DNA of 64,000 nucleotides, from the NCBI GenBank assembly GCA_963693305.1, contig OY855913.1:19183515-19247514 (forward strand). Direction: 5' to 3'. Under the pieces are notes generated by a model. The model had not been told where the DNA came from, made no database searches, and was given only the letters and a program-made list of their open reading frames with translations. Positions 33,701-45,700 of this stretch are shown one piece after another; the stretch's first letter is position 1, and each line of letters starts with the position of its first letter. Made by a program: the position numbers and the translations under genes. This DNA comes from Meandrina meandrites. Taxonomy: Eukaryota; Cnidaria; Anthozoa; Scleractinia; Meandrinidae.

Positions 33701-36700
33701 TACCTCCAGCGTTTAATTTGTTGGTATCCATTTATACACCTGGGTGGAGAGAGGCACTATGAGAGTTAAGTGTCTTGCCCAAGAACACAACGCAGTGCCC
33801 CCGGCCAGGGCTCCAACCTGGACTACTCGATCAGGATCACGATAGGGTTAAAACCCGTGCATCGCCTATGTATAGATTCAGTTGAAAATTGTGTTTTTGT
33901 TTTTTAGCGCTTAAATGTATTACAATTCCATACATTTCGGGACTACTATCCCTCCATCAGTGGACTTTCCACTTTGTGTAAATGCCACTGCAAATTCCCA
34001 TTATTTCGAGCGTAAATAAGCTTGCTTGATACACAAGATGTCTTTGATATCTTACATGAGGCATTTGTTTTATATTAGGACACCATTTTGGACGCTATCC
34101 GAAAGACTAAGGTCAACTTCGTACGCTGTATCCTCCCCGTGGATTCCGCTGGACAATTTGACAGCGTCGATGGCGAGTCCGTGAGTAGGACTGGGAAGGA
34201 GGTGTCCACCATGAATGTACCGCTGGTCAGACATCAGCTCAGGTCTGCAGAAATGCTGGACGCTGTTAGAATACATCGGCAAGGTGGGCTGACTCAGGGT
34301 GGCACCTAAACTTTGGCCAAACGTCCAACTACTCATGAGTGTAACCTGTTTTTTCCAGTCACCGTCACGTTCAGTTCGCGCTGATCCGGTTTTCGTCCTG
34401 CTCTCCAACTAACCGAACGCCTGGAACACTGTCACCAATTTTCTGGATAACTTTAAAAAGCCAAAAGACATTCTCATCACAGGAAACCCCAAAATACTGG
34501 TTCAGTTTCGCTTAAAACTACCCAACCAGTTCTCTGAGAAAAGAATTAAGTGTGTTTGGCTGCGGATTGCCAGGCTGAATTTTTTAAGTTTTTCCATTGT
34601 TTTGTGAACAAATTGTCCGTAACTGACTATGGTTTGTTCTTCCTTTGAGAAAATCAATAGAATTCCTTGTCTTGACATCTGGGAGTATTCTGTGTACGTG
34701 AAAAAACATTTCATTTCATCACTTGTTCACCCCAAAACGCAAAAATACCCGTGACAGTGCCTCTTTAAGTATATCCTAATTAGTTAGAGTCGTGAAAAGA
34801 TGGTCGTATGTCCTGAAAACACTTCAGGCGGAAAGAACGTGTTTATTAATCTAATTCACTGAATTTAGTTTGATTCATGAATGAGTAGTTTGACGTTTGG
34901 CAGGGGTCTTAAATTGAATATCTGTAGTCGTAAATGTCCTATTACTACGTGTAGCCGCATATAAGCAGAATTGCAGATGTCGCTAAAACTGAGCATTTGC
35001 GAGTGGCCCTAAGTTTAGTCCCTTTTTTTCGAAACAGTAGTTATAGAACTGTGCAGTTTAGACAAATCGTGCTTTTCGCGCAAGCGTTTGAGGCATGCGC
35101 ATGAGTATGCCCTACGTTGCTAAGCAACACCTCTGTCAAAACTACGGGCTCAAATCAACCGACAACTGAAAAAGTCAGTCCGTGTGCGCGCGACGTTTAA
35201 CCGCCTTCTTTCAGGGGTTACAAAATAGTGGGCGTTTTGCGTTCTTTTTCTCCCACCCGCAGAAACAAGGAATAACTCCGACTCGGTGAAGCGGTCCGCG
35301 TTCGAGCCACTCCGGATAAAACCGTCTGGCTGTTCCAATTGTTTACTTATAGAAAATGCTAACGATGTGACGTGCGAAGCTAATGATTAATGATTCATTT
35401 TATCAGTGTTCATCTGGAGCGGTGTTCGTATTTTCCTTTGGAAGTCAGTTTGCTAAGAAGGTGTTATGATGTGTTAGGGCTGGCTGGTTTCCATATGACT
35501 ATGACTATGTTCTAATTAGATTTTCATTAAATCTTCATTTCCTCCATTTATTTTAAAGTCATTAATACCCCTAGATTCCCCTTTTCTTTAATCGACATCA
35601 TAAAAATCATCAAGAATGCTTACAATTTCATGGTACCTTCCGCTACAAACCTCTAATGCATGAAACCTCAAGGGGTTAACGGGAAAATACTGTGCTATAA
35701 AAACGTATGAAAACACGAAATCTCTAGATTGGTTTATCCCGCGGGTTCTTTTTGCAAGCAACTGTTGGTGGAAGCTGTGCACGAAAAATAATTTTTATCC
35801 TGGTCCGAGTTTTCAGATTCCTTGTGATCAAATGAATTCAACCCGGCATTTAGCTGTAGGGAAATTATTTGGTTGTTCTTAAACAATAATTTCAAGTTGG
35901 TTAACATTGGTGTTATAGGTTTCGCAATCGTTGGTGATGTTTCGAACGTTATCTCTGCATTTTGCTGTGATATCAGGAGTTGACGCTTGCAAATAGGTGC
36001 CCTGTATTAAAGCGTACACCTTTTAGCTGATTTCGAGCCAAGAGCAGCAGTTAAGTGAACAGTTTCCGTTTTGCGAGCTAAAAATAGTCGCCCACGCACT
36101 TAAGCACACACTTGTCTTTTGCCGATTAGTCCGTGCACGTACAGCGGAAAGGCGGACTCGCCGAACAAGGAGCGAGGTCACCTGAACACTTTTTACTGCT
36201 TCAGAAAGGTGGTTCGCTCACTTATCTTCACTCCCGCTGGTACATAAGGAAGTCCAAAACGAAGCTGCTTTAGGTCAAGCATACGGCGTGAAGAACAAAC
36301 CTTTATTCCGTAAAGGAAGCGATCTTTTGTGTTTCCAGTCACGCCGAAGCTTTGTTAACTTTCGTAAGTACATTTACGTTTTACCATTCGAATCATGCGC
36401 CATTTTAGTCTTAAGCGTGACGAAAATCTAATTTCTCTTTACAGTATCAGTACAATGTCAAACTTACATATGGCAAGAATTGCGAAAGTCATCACCTAAG
36501 GGCCGAAGTAGACATTGCCTTGATGCATCGCTAAATTCTTAGAACAAACATTGAAGGAAATGTAAAACATTACGTTGGGAGAGTTAGTATTTTAAGTTCA
36601 GGAATTAAGAGAGTCGAACTGAGCTGCGTGATTTAAAATAAGTTTCGTAATCCTTGTTAGCACCCCTGAGACTTGATTTCGACATGTTTCTTAAGTTAAC

Positions 36701-39700
36701 GAAATTCAGAACACGCTCGAAAACAATGCATCGCTAAATATAATTAAAGGATAGTTTAAAATGCAAATGAATTATTTCGGTGGCCAAACATGTAAACGCA
36801 AATCGCAGCGACTGGAAATTGCTGCACTTGCAGTTTTTCGAAGCGTATTTCGACCAGAGCAGATGAAGAAAAGAAAATCGGTGTCTTGCTTGTTCATTTG
36901 CAGCCCTTTTGCGTTATATGGAGGTATTTGATAGTCTTTTTGCCGTACAACTTTACGGTGTGCAGTGCCAAGGTGGTTTTGTGTGAGTTTTGTCAAAGTA
37001 GTTCCCTGCAATTTGCGGTGCTTCAACTTCGGTGGGAAACGAATGGATTTCAGAGTATTTCTTTGAGTGTTCTCGGTGATTTCAAGGTTGTTTGCGTTCT
37101 AATCGAGTGTTCATAGCTATCCGTCTGTGACGGAAACCGCAGCGTTCAAGAAGCTTGGAAACCTTTCATAGCTGGTAGGAAGTCGTTTTGTCCAAAAATA
37201 TTGTTTTCCTTCATAGCTTGCACGAAACGACACTAGAACTTTCTGCATTATCCACAAGATGCCGTCTAGAACTGAAGTTGTTTTTAGGGAGGCTGTTGTC
37301 TTAAAATCCAGCGTTCTGAAGTTTGAATACGGTACTTATTCAGCAACTTTAACATTTACCCTTGCTTAAAGTTGCCTTTTTGCGCGCCGGTAGCGCGTTG
37401 CGGTTTGCGGCAATTGTTGTTTCTGTACCGCATCGTCAAGTTAGTCGATTTTATTACTGTTTTGGTTATCAATGTTTTTCCTCCACAGGCTTTCCAGAGC
37501 ATATGCCATTTGGTGAGTTTAGGCGCCGGTTTGACATCCTTGCTGCAAGTCAATTCAGGAATTCTGGTCCCGTTTTGGACGAAAAGAAAGTGAGTGGAAT
37601 TGATTTTTTGTTTTTGAGATCAGGTCCATTGTCCGTTTTAAATTATAATTTCCTCGAGTGTGCAAGTGTCTAATCTGGGTTTGTAAGTCAGTTTACAGAA
37701 AATTATTATAAAAGATTTCACGGTCAACAACTTTAAGAAATTTATTCAGATATTGCTACGCAGTTTCTATTGTCAAGTGTTCATTTTTCAGACGACATAT
37801 TCGATTGTTTTGGCATTAAATTATTTGTTCGTAACCGCAGTAGCGTAGCGTATTGACACATCCTTGAAATGGAAATAAAATAATCGGCTTTAGATTTAAA
37901 GCCAGATCATCCCAACTTCCTGACTTGCAAGTTCTTGTTTCTTGTATGACTGGAATGTTTCTTGAAGAGTGAAGGGGCAGGGGGTATCGAACACAGCAGA
38001 AAGTCGTCAATAGTTACACGAAGTTTACCCTAGTTTCTGTTGAGCAATTCACGCGGTGCGGTATTTTATCGTGTGTTTGATATTGTGTTGTTTAACAAAT
38101 GCCTTCAGTGAGCAACAGTGTCGACGTGGTGGTAAGTTAGTTATTGTTTAAAACTTCTTTTTTTGTTCCCAGGCAGTGGAGACTCTGCTAGAACACCTTG
38201 AGCTGGACAAAAGAAGTTACCGTCTTGGGTTGAGTCAGGTAAGGCGAAATTCAAACATGCTTTTGTATTTGGATGAGTAAGTTAGCGGAAAGTTAGCAGC
38301 AAACTGTATCTTGAGAAAGATATTTTCCGGCCAGTAAGACAATCTAGTCAGAAAAAGAATTCCGAGTTTTTGTGATCAACAGGAGTCGAACCTATGACCT
38401 TTTTCACAGGTGTTCGACGCTCTACTACTGAGCTAAAAAAAGACTCGTGGGAGCTAAGTATATTATGTAACTGTGACAAGTTGCATATATTAACATACAT
38501 CTAGTTAACAATTAGATTATGAGCTCGAGATTTCTATGAGGTGATAGTTGATGAGGCCGCAGGCCGAATCAACTATCACCTCATAGAAATTGAGAGCGAA
38601 TAATCTAATTGTTTTAGTAGAATTCTAACTGAAATAAACGCAAATAATGGTTTCTAATTATTTTTCTACGCATTATCGAACTATTAAACGCTTTAACAAA
38701 ATCGCACGCATTGCATTGCGGTCCTTGGTAAATTTGCAGTTGTTTACGCGCGTGCACCCGTTTTTCAATAATTTCAAGCTTTTAAAGTCAAGAAACCGCT
38801 AATGTCCTTCTTTTAGTCTTCTCGGGAATTTTTTTATCCTTTTACATCTAAACGTCCATCCAAAACTTCGGAAAAACGATTAAAACGTCGCATTTTGTGG
38901 ACGACCTTCGTCAACTGCACACTAATGGCTGATAGTGTTCAATAGCTCAGCCAATCACATTGCAGCATTTGCATTAGTGTACTAGTAGAATTCTACTAAT
39001 TATAATTATTTTCAAAGTGTATCTTTGCCACTTTTATCACTCCTCCCTTCCCCTCCCCTACACTCCTCTTGTCCCTTCCCTCCCCTGCCCTCCCCTCCCT
39101 GTTAACATAGCACTTGGATGATTTTTCAAAGGAACCCATCGAATAGCACAAATCGTCAGGCAAATTTTAAAGGTGAACCGTTAACAAACTTGACTGGGGT
39201 AGAGTTAGAAAACAAAATCCTGTAAAAAGTATGCTTCTGCTTCAATTTACATACGAGACCCACCGAAAAGCCCTACAGAGCTTGAATGGAAAAGATTTCA
39301 AATTGTCAGCCTTTAAAAGTCGTTGGTCAGAGGTACAGATATTTAAAATTGTAACTGGCACTGACAAAATTGAAGCCGTTACAAATTGATATTATTTTGA
39401 ACTCTTTGGATTATGAATATCAGCATGGAATCATTGCTTTCCAACCTGTTATATTGCAATAACATGCCGGGATCCTACAGTGACCTATTCTTCAACCTGC
39501 CACTAATCCCATCTTTGTACGACGCTTTTGTTATTTACAATACGTTAAGTCTAGATCAGATTGTGTTGTGCTTATTTGAGCTTGAAGATCTTGCCGACAG
39601 CGAGCTTAAACGCATTCGTCGATCGATGTGTTGTGCGGAACAGCTCGCAGCGTTTCGTTTCGTGACCAGCTTTAATCGAGAGTTCTAACTTTTGGACAAT

Positions 39701-42700
39701 TAGGTCAGCTTCACAACAAAGGTCTGTGGTTACTTGTAATTGTTTGTGTACTGTTGAATTTGTTGGGATAATTAAGTTGCTTGATTGCAATTTTGAGCCC
39801 ATCATTATTTACTTAATTTCAATTCGTTTTGGCGTTGATTTCTCCATCGTTTCCAGCCCTTTTGGTGTGCATTTTGTTGTGTCTTGCCGTTTTTTCGTTC
39901 CTTTGGCCGTTTGAGAGCCATTTCGTGTGCTTTTGACGATTTCGCCTGCGTGTTCAACCGGTTGTTTACAAACGTTAATCGAAGTTGTGGCTATGCACAA
40001 GCGATGTATTAAACGATTTTATCGCTGTAGCCCATGCAAAAATTGTTCTCGTATCTACTAGCATTAGCAAACGAAGAACTTCGTCTTATAAAAATTTAGC
40101 GAAAGGTAGAAAATCGTGATAGATCAACTTGGTTCTCAGTGAAATTAACCGTTATCTCTTTACCGAACCAATTAATCGACCATTAAACGATTGAAGTCCA
40201 TGACATTTGTGAAATGTATGTTTATTTGGTGTGTTATAGTGAGTGAATTCGTGTCAACAGCGCACAAATTTTTTGTAGTCGAGGCCTGAAAAAATGAAAG
40301 ACCATTGTTTCATGTTCCTCGCAAATCCATCGTCTCGACAATGATTTCATTGTGCACATTGCCGTAAGGGTGCTAAGCCTTCTATAACTTGGCTTCATTG
40401 CTATGGTAGCTGCGAAAGAGCAAGCTGCGCTTTTTTGACTTGTTTGTTTGCACCAAATGCCTTTTATCAATGTTTCATCTTTACTAAGCTATCTCTGCCA
40501 AGGTCAAATCTGAAGATTTGGCTGTGTTGTTCTGTCAAAGTTACAGACAATCAGGATTAAAGATTAGAGAGCTTTATTGTTATGTGAACTTTAATTTGAG
40601 AAGGTCAATTTAGAAACAAACAAACAAACAACCAAGCGTTGTGATCAAGCGCTAGGTTTGCTTGTGAAGTGGCTTTTTTCAGATTCCTTCTGAGGGATAA
40701 ATCTTTTGAATTAGCAGAGGTTAAATTCGACCTTACTTTTTCTTTTCTTGTATTCGCCTTTCTTTCTATATGCATTAGAAGGCAAGTCGGGAGAATGCAG
40801 ACCTTTTACTGAGCCTAAATTTCTCTGTCTCAACGTCGAATTGCTTGGCTTGACGTACGCGCGTATTCCCGCGCTTGGCACGATTCGCATGTTCTGTTTT
40901 CGTTTTGTCTTCTGATTGGTCCCTTGTCCGCTTTACGTTAACTGTGGCTGACCGCAAAGAGTGGCTTTCAAAAAGGTGTTGTAAAACCCAAACCAAAGGA
41001 ATTAATCTGGTCAGTCACAAAGGACACAAACAATCCAGTGATCTACTGGATTGCAATAAGAAAACCGAAACCGCTGAATTGACTTCTGCGTTCATCTAGT
41101 GCTGTAGATCATACTCCAGAAACGAACTTCATTGTTAGCCATCATCAGTGCCTCTTAATTGGACCCCTTAGAGTAATGAAATCGTTATTGCTGTATGGTT
41201 ATTGCTTTAAGCAAATACGGATCATGCCCCTTGAGTTCGTTCCAACTAAAAGGGCCCTATTTTTCTATTCCTTTGGGTTTAGACATTTCCGATCTTTTTT
41301 TCCAGATTTTCTTCCGTGCTGGAACGCTCGCTCAGTTGGAGGACGCCCGAGACGAAAAGACCACTGACACTATAATTGAACTGCAGGCATTCTGTCGTGG
41401 ATTCCTGGCGAGGAGAAACTATAAAAAACTACAGGTAAGTTGCAGATTTGAGAGCAGAAGAAATTGCCTTAGCCAATCAAATGCAAACTAACAACAGCCA
41501 ATCATTCGTTTGCCTTTCTCGGCTTTTCCGGTGTTTACCACCGGTTATAAGTTTTCCCGCGCTTGTCAATGGTTACAAGTTTTCCCGCGCTTGCCACCGG
41601 TTACAAGTTTTCCCGCGCTTGTCACCGGTTACAAGTTTTTCCGCGCTTGTCACTGGCTACAAGTTTCCCCGCGCTTGTCACCGGTTACAATTTTTTCCGC
41701 GCTTGTCACTGGCTACAAGTTTCTCCGCGCTTACCACCGGTTATAAATTTTCCCGCGCTTGCCACCGTTTCATGTTTTCTCGCACTAGCCACTGGCTTAT
41801 ACGTAGATAACGTGCGATTCTTTTCGCTCGTTCAACACTCGAAGCAAAACGAAAAAAAAAAATAGAGGGCTGTGAACAGTTAAGTTACGTGTTTTTTCAC
41901 GACTGCCATCGTGAAAGCCGTTCAAACTAATGGCAATATTGGTCGCTGTATTTGGTTCGTAGGTTCAGTGCACAGCTATCCGTTGCATTCAAAAGAACAT
42001 CAGGTTTTTCCTGTCAGTCAACAACTGGCCCTGGTGGAGATTATATACCAAGGTAAAACATAAGTGAAGTTATTTCAGCAATTTTCTGTCTAACACTTCG
42101 AATTAGGTGGTATATTTTTGGGCGTGGATGTCTTTGTAGCAGCTCTCATAAGCTTGTAATTCTACTGGTCCTCTAGTGTAACAGTTGATATTGTTTTGGT
42201 GGCTAGGGGCATTGTTCCTGCTGTTTGTTCTATTGTTCTCTTGAAGGGTAGTGAATCAGTCATATGACACCTTGCGAGACCTGCTACCCGACCCTTCTGT
42301 TTTATTCCTTTAAACTTTTCTTTTTGGTTGAATTGAGTAAGTCACTGTTCTGCTCTAAGTTTTGAAGTGAGTCGTTTACGCGGTTCTCGTTCATCTGCAT
42401 AGAAACGCGAGATCTGCATAAGAACTTGTTGGTCTGCACAAACACCTGTTTATCTGGTATAACCTGATTTGTTTTTGTTACTATCTTGTACAGGTTCTTC
42501 CACTGTTAGATGTTCATCGAACCGAAGAAGAACTGAAGAGCAAGTCGGTAAGGATACTGATTTTACCTAGACAGCGTAAATAGTTGCAAAACACGATATA
42601 AATGGTCATTTGTCTTACCGCTCCAAACTGCGAAATTCGCCACTTCTTCATCAAGGATCGTCAGATGAGAACTGAAAAAAAGGGAGGAAAAAAAGCGAAC

Positions 42701-45700
42701 AGAAATTATCTGATTCCATATTGCTGCTTCCAAACAAAAGGGAGTGTCTAAACTCATTTCCCAAAGGAGAGAAATTCTATTGCTTGGAAACATAAACATG
42801 GTATCTGTGAGGTCACGTAAAAATTCTCTATGACTGGTTCTTAAAACCCGTCTTTGACCAGTTGGGAGCAAAGCAAAAACCAATGACATTTTGCTTACGC
42901 GGTGCGTTTTCTCGCGCTTTGCATTGGTTGCGTTTTTCCGCGCTTCGCTCTGATTACATGTTTTCCTGTGCTTGGCGCTAGTTGAATGTTTTCCCGCGCT
43001 TCGGTGCTTCGCTCTGGTTGCATGTTTTCCCGCCCTTTGCACTGGTTGCATGTTTCTGATTGGTTTAATGTGTTTTCGTCTGTTGTGTCTTGCCAGATGT
43101 GGTCACTTCAGTTGTGTTTGAAAACCACTGTACGTGTGCTTGTTCACATGGGTTTCGTTGAAGGCGACATGCTACCATTTACTTGACTTTACTTTATCTT
43201 TTCCAGGGAGAGGTCGAGACTTTGAAGTCAAAATTAGCAAGACTAGAAAGAGAAAAGAAAGAATTAGAAGAAGCGAACGAGAAGCTTCAACAAAAGGTAA
43301 GACCACATTTAAATCTATGCAGTGTTTTGCAGAACTCATAAAGAACAAACCTTCCGTATATCCAACAAATTTTCTAATTTTAAGGAAGTTGATCATTCTA
43401 TCTGTGATTTTACCTTCGTGTAGTTTAAACGAAATACCAAATTTTGACTACCTTCTTTATTAAATCTTAAAGGAAGTTGTCTTAAAATCCTAAGGGCGTA
43501 TTGAATATTTCACTTCATTACAAGTTTCGTTTTCGTTCGGAAAATACTGTTTTGTCTTCGCGTTATGGGTATGTGTCATTGGTCAGAGGTTTGTTGCCAC
43601 CCTGTCGCTTCCATGTACGCATTTTAAAAGGCGATTTACACTTTAAGCCATGACTACAACACGAATCGCGTCGTGTAAATCAACCTACCACATCCTTACT
43701 ACAGACGCGCACGCGTGTAAATAGTCCAAAGTCACATCGTGGGCTTGTCGTAAGGTTGTCGCACGCGAGAAAGTCGTACCGTGTAAATCGCCCTCAACAG
43801 TGAATCGAATTTGACTTCGTTGCTTCGTTTTCTGTGTGTGTGTATGTATTTTTTTTTCTAAATTATTATTTGTCGGTTCTGGTGTGGTTTGCGTAAAACC
43901 GTGTTGTTAAAAGTTACGTCACCGCAGACATGCCCACAACAAAACGTGATTTAATTTTAATCAGTTTACTCCTTTACTCCAAAGATGGAAATATCAATTT
44001 CTCTTACACTCTACCAGCCATTAATTCTAAAGGTGATGTTACACGGGATGATTTTTAACGACGATTTTTAACGCAACAATGTTGCGTTAAAGGTAAAGCA
44101 ACTTTATTTATACACGGTTTGTGTTTAAAGCTAGAAGCTTGTGGGGCCGTGTATATGAAACAAATATTAAATAAACGTAACATGATTAAAAATCGCAACA
44201 TCGTAAATTTGCTGACGTAGCTGCTCGCAGGCGCAATTTTGCGTTAAAAATCGTCCCGTGTAACAAACCGTTGCAAACCGTTAAAAGTTGCCCCTTTAAC
44301 ATGGATTAAAAATCGCCGTTAAAAATAGTCCCGTATAACATCACCTTAAGTTTGACAATGCATTGATTCTTCAAAGAGAAATTTGATTTTGATCGGTTTT
44401 GAACTAAAGATCTGTTTTTAAGATACTATCTCCTTGTAAAGGTAACCAGAATGGTAAACTTGCCGAGGCTTTTCAACAGGAAAAAAAAAAGAAAAAAAAA
44501 GAAACGTGTTTTCTGATTTTGCTTTTTTAAGGGGTTAATTGTATTTTTGTAAAAACAAAAAGAATACTATAGGTAGACTTTTCCCACGCTTCTTATTTTC
44601 TTGTTTTTAAAAACAACAAAATCCTTCAATCTGTGTATGAATAATTTTGACAACAGTGTTATCGTTTTCTCGAAGTTTTTGACGTTTTAAAAGGTCTAAA
44701 TAAATCATTGTTTTTTCTGTCTGTTAAAAGAATTGCTGTCGAAAATTTGAATAGTTTTCGTCTATCGACTGCAGTTCTGTTAAACATATGTCTACAAGGT
44801 TTTAGTGGATTAACTGAAGCCTTCCTCTCCAGACAGAAAAAAAATAGCAGCTTAAGTACTGTGGATATGTATCATGTTAACAACCCTCCAAGTTAAGACC
44901 ATTTTAGTCGCCATGGCGATTAAAATTTTGGAGCTGGCGACTAAATTTGAACAGCAGTCGCCAGCCTGGCGACTTAAATTGAGAAGAAGGATTGAAAGCG
45001 TGAGCTTAATAAAGCGACTAAAATTTTTCACTGGCGACCAAACTTGAGCAGTCAGTGGCCAAATGGCCACTAAGGAAAAAAATAAACTTGGAGGGTTGGT
45101 TAACAAAGAAATAATAAAAAAAAAACTTAGGACATTTCTTTATATAGGGGGACGTACGAATCAGGGCTATCATTATTCCCGGCATAGGCAATCGAACGTT
45201 CGACAATCGAACGAAATCGAACTCAATCCGTGGATTGAGTTCGGCAATCGAACGAAATCGAACACCAGACTTTCAGTGAGTTCGATTTCCGAACAAATCG
45301 AATTCAATCGAAAAAAATCGAACTCAATCGAACTCAATCCATCTGATTGTGTTCGACTGGGTTCGGAAACCGGACTCAATCGAACACAATCAAATGGATT
45401 GCGTTCGATTGGCTCTGGTAAACCTATACAAAGCAAGCCCAAAGCAAGCCTATCAAAACAGGTTTTTCTTGTGCGTTTTTACAATTTATTCTTATAACAG
45501 AAACCCCATTTATAAACTGTCTACGGCATTTAAGAGAACAGAACAGAACACGTTGAAGGTGACCTAATTGTCCGTGCTCGTTTGCAATTCGGAATGCACG
45601 GCCTCTCTCGCCTATTTTCTTTAAAACCTTGAAAACTTCGCCATCCTTGACGTCAAACCGGCATTTCTGGTAGCCTTTTACTACACATTTGAAGCTTACA

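Larger units (their letters stand above)
38239..41305 (+). other. MYO18A-like intron 17
   Basis: This 3.1 kb intron holds a reversed tRNA-like SINE (38376-38440), a near-perfect hairpin element (38507-38613) and a pyrimidine tract (39041-39102). ORFs such as 39413-39688 have no recognisable homology. Confidence 0.6.

Noticed and set aside
38376..38440. Functional tRNA gene on the minus strand
   Set aside because: A and B boxes are present, but a complete acceptor stem is not evident and similar fragments occur elsewhere, so a SINE is likelier. A tRNAscan-SE run would decide.
39413..39688. 91-codon ORF in myosin intron 17
   Set aside because: Starts with ATG and is fairly long, but has no recognised domain, no flanking splice context that fits the myosin, and lies in AT-rich intronic sequence.
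41448..41865. Three overlapping repeat-rich ORFs of 78-120 codons
   Set aside because: They are the three frames of the 28-bp minisatellite in intron 18, with no coding signature.
42563..43051. 162-codon minus-strand ORF with repeated KH..A residues
   Set aside because: It is a translation of the diverged 28-bp minisatellite in intron 20; the repeats explain both its openness and its periodicity.
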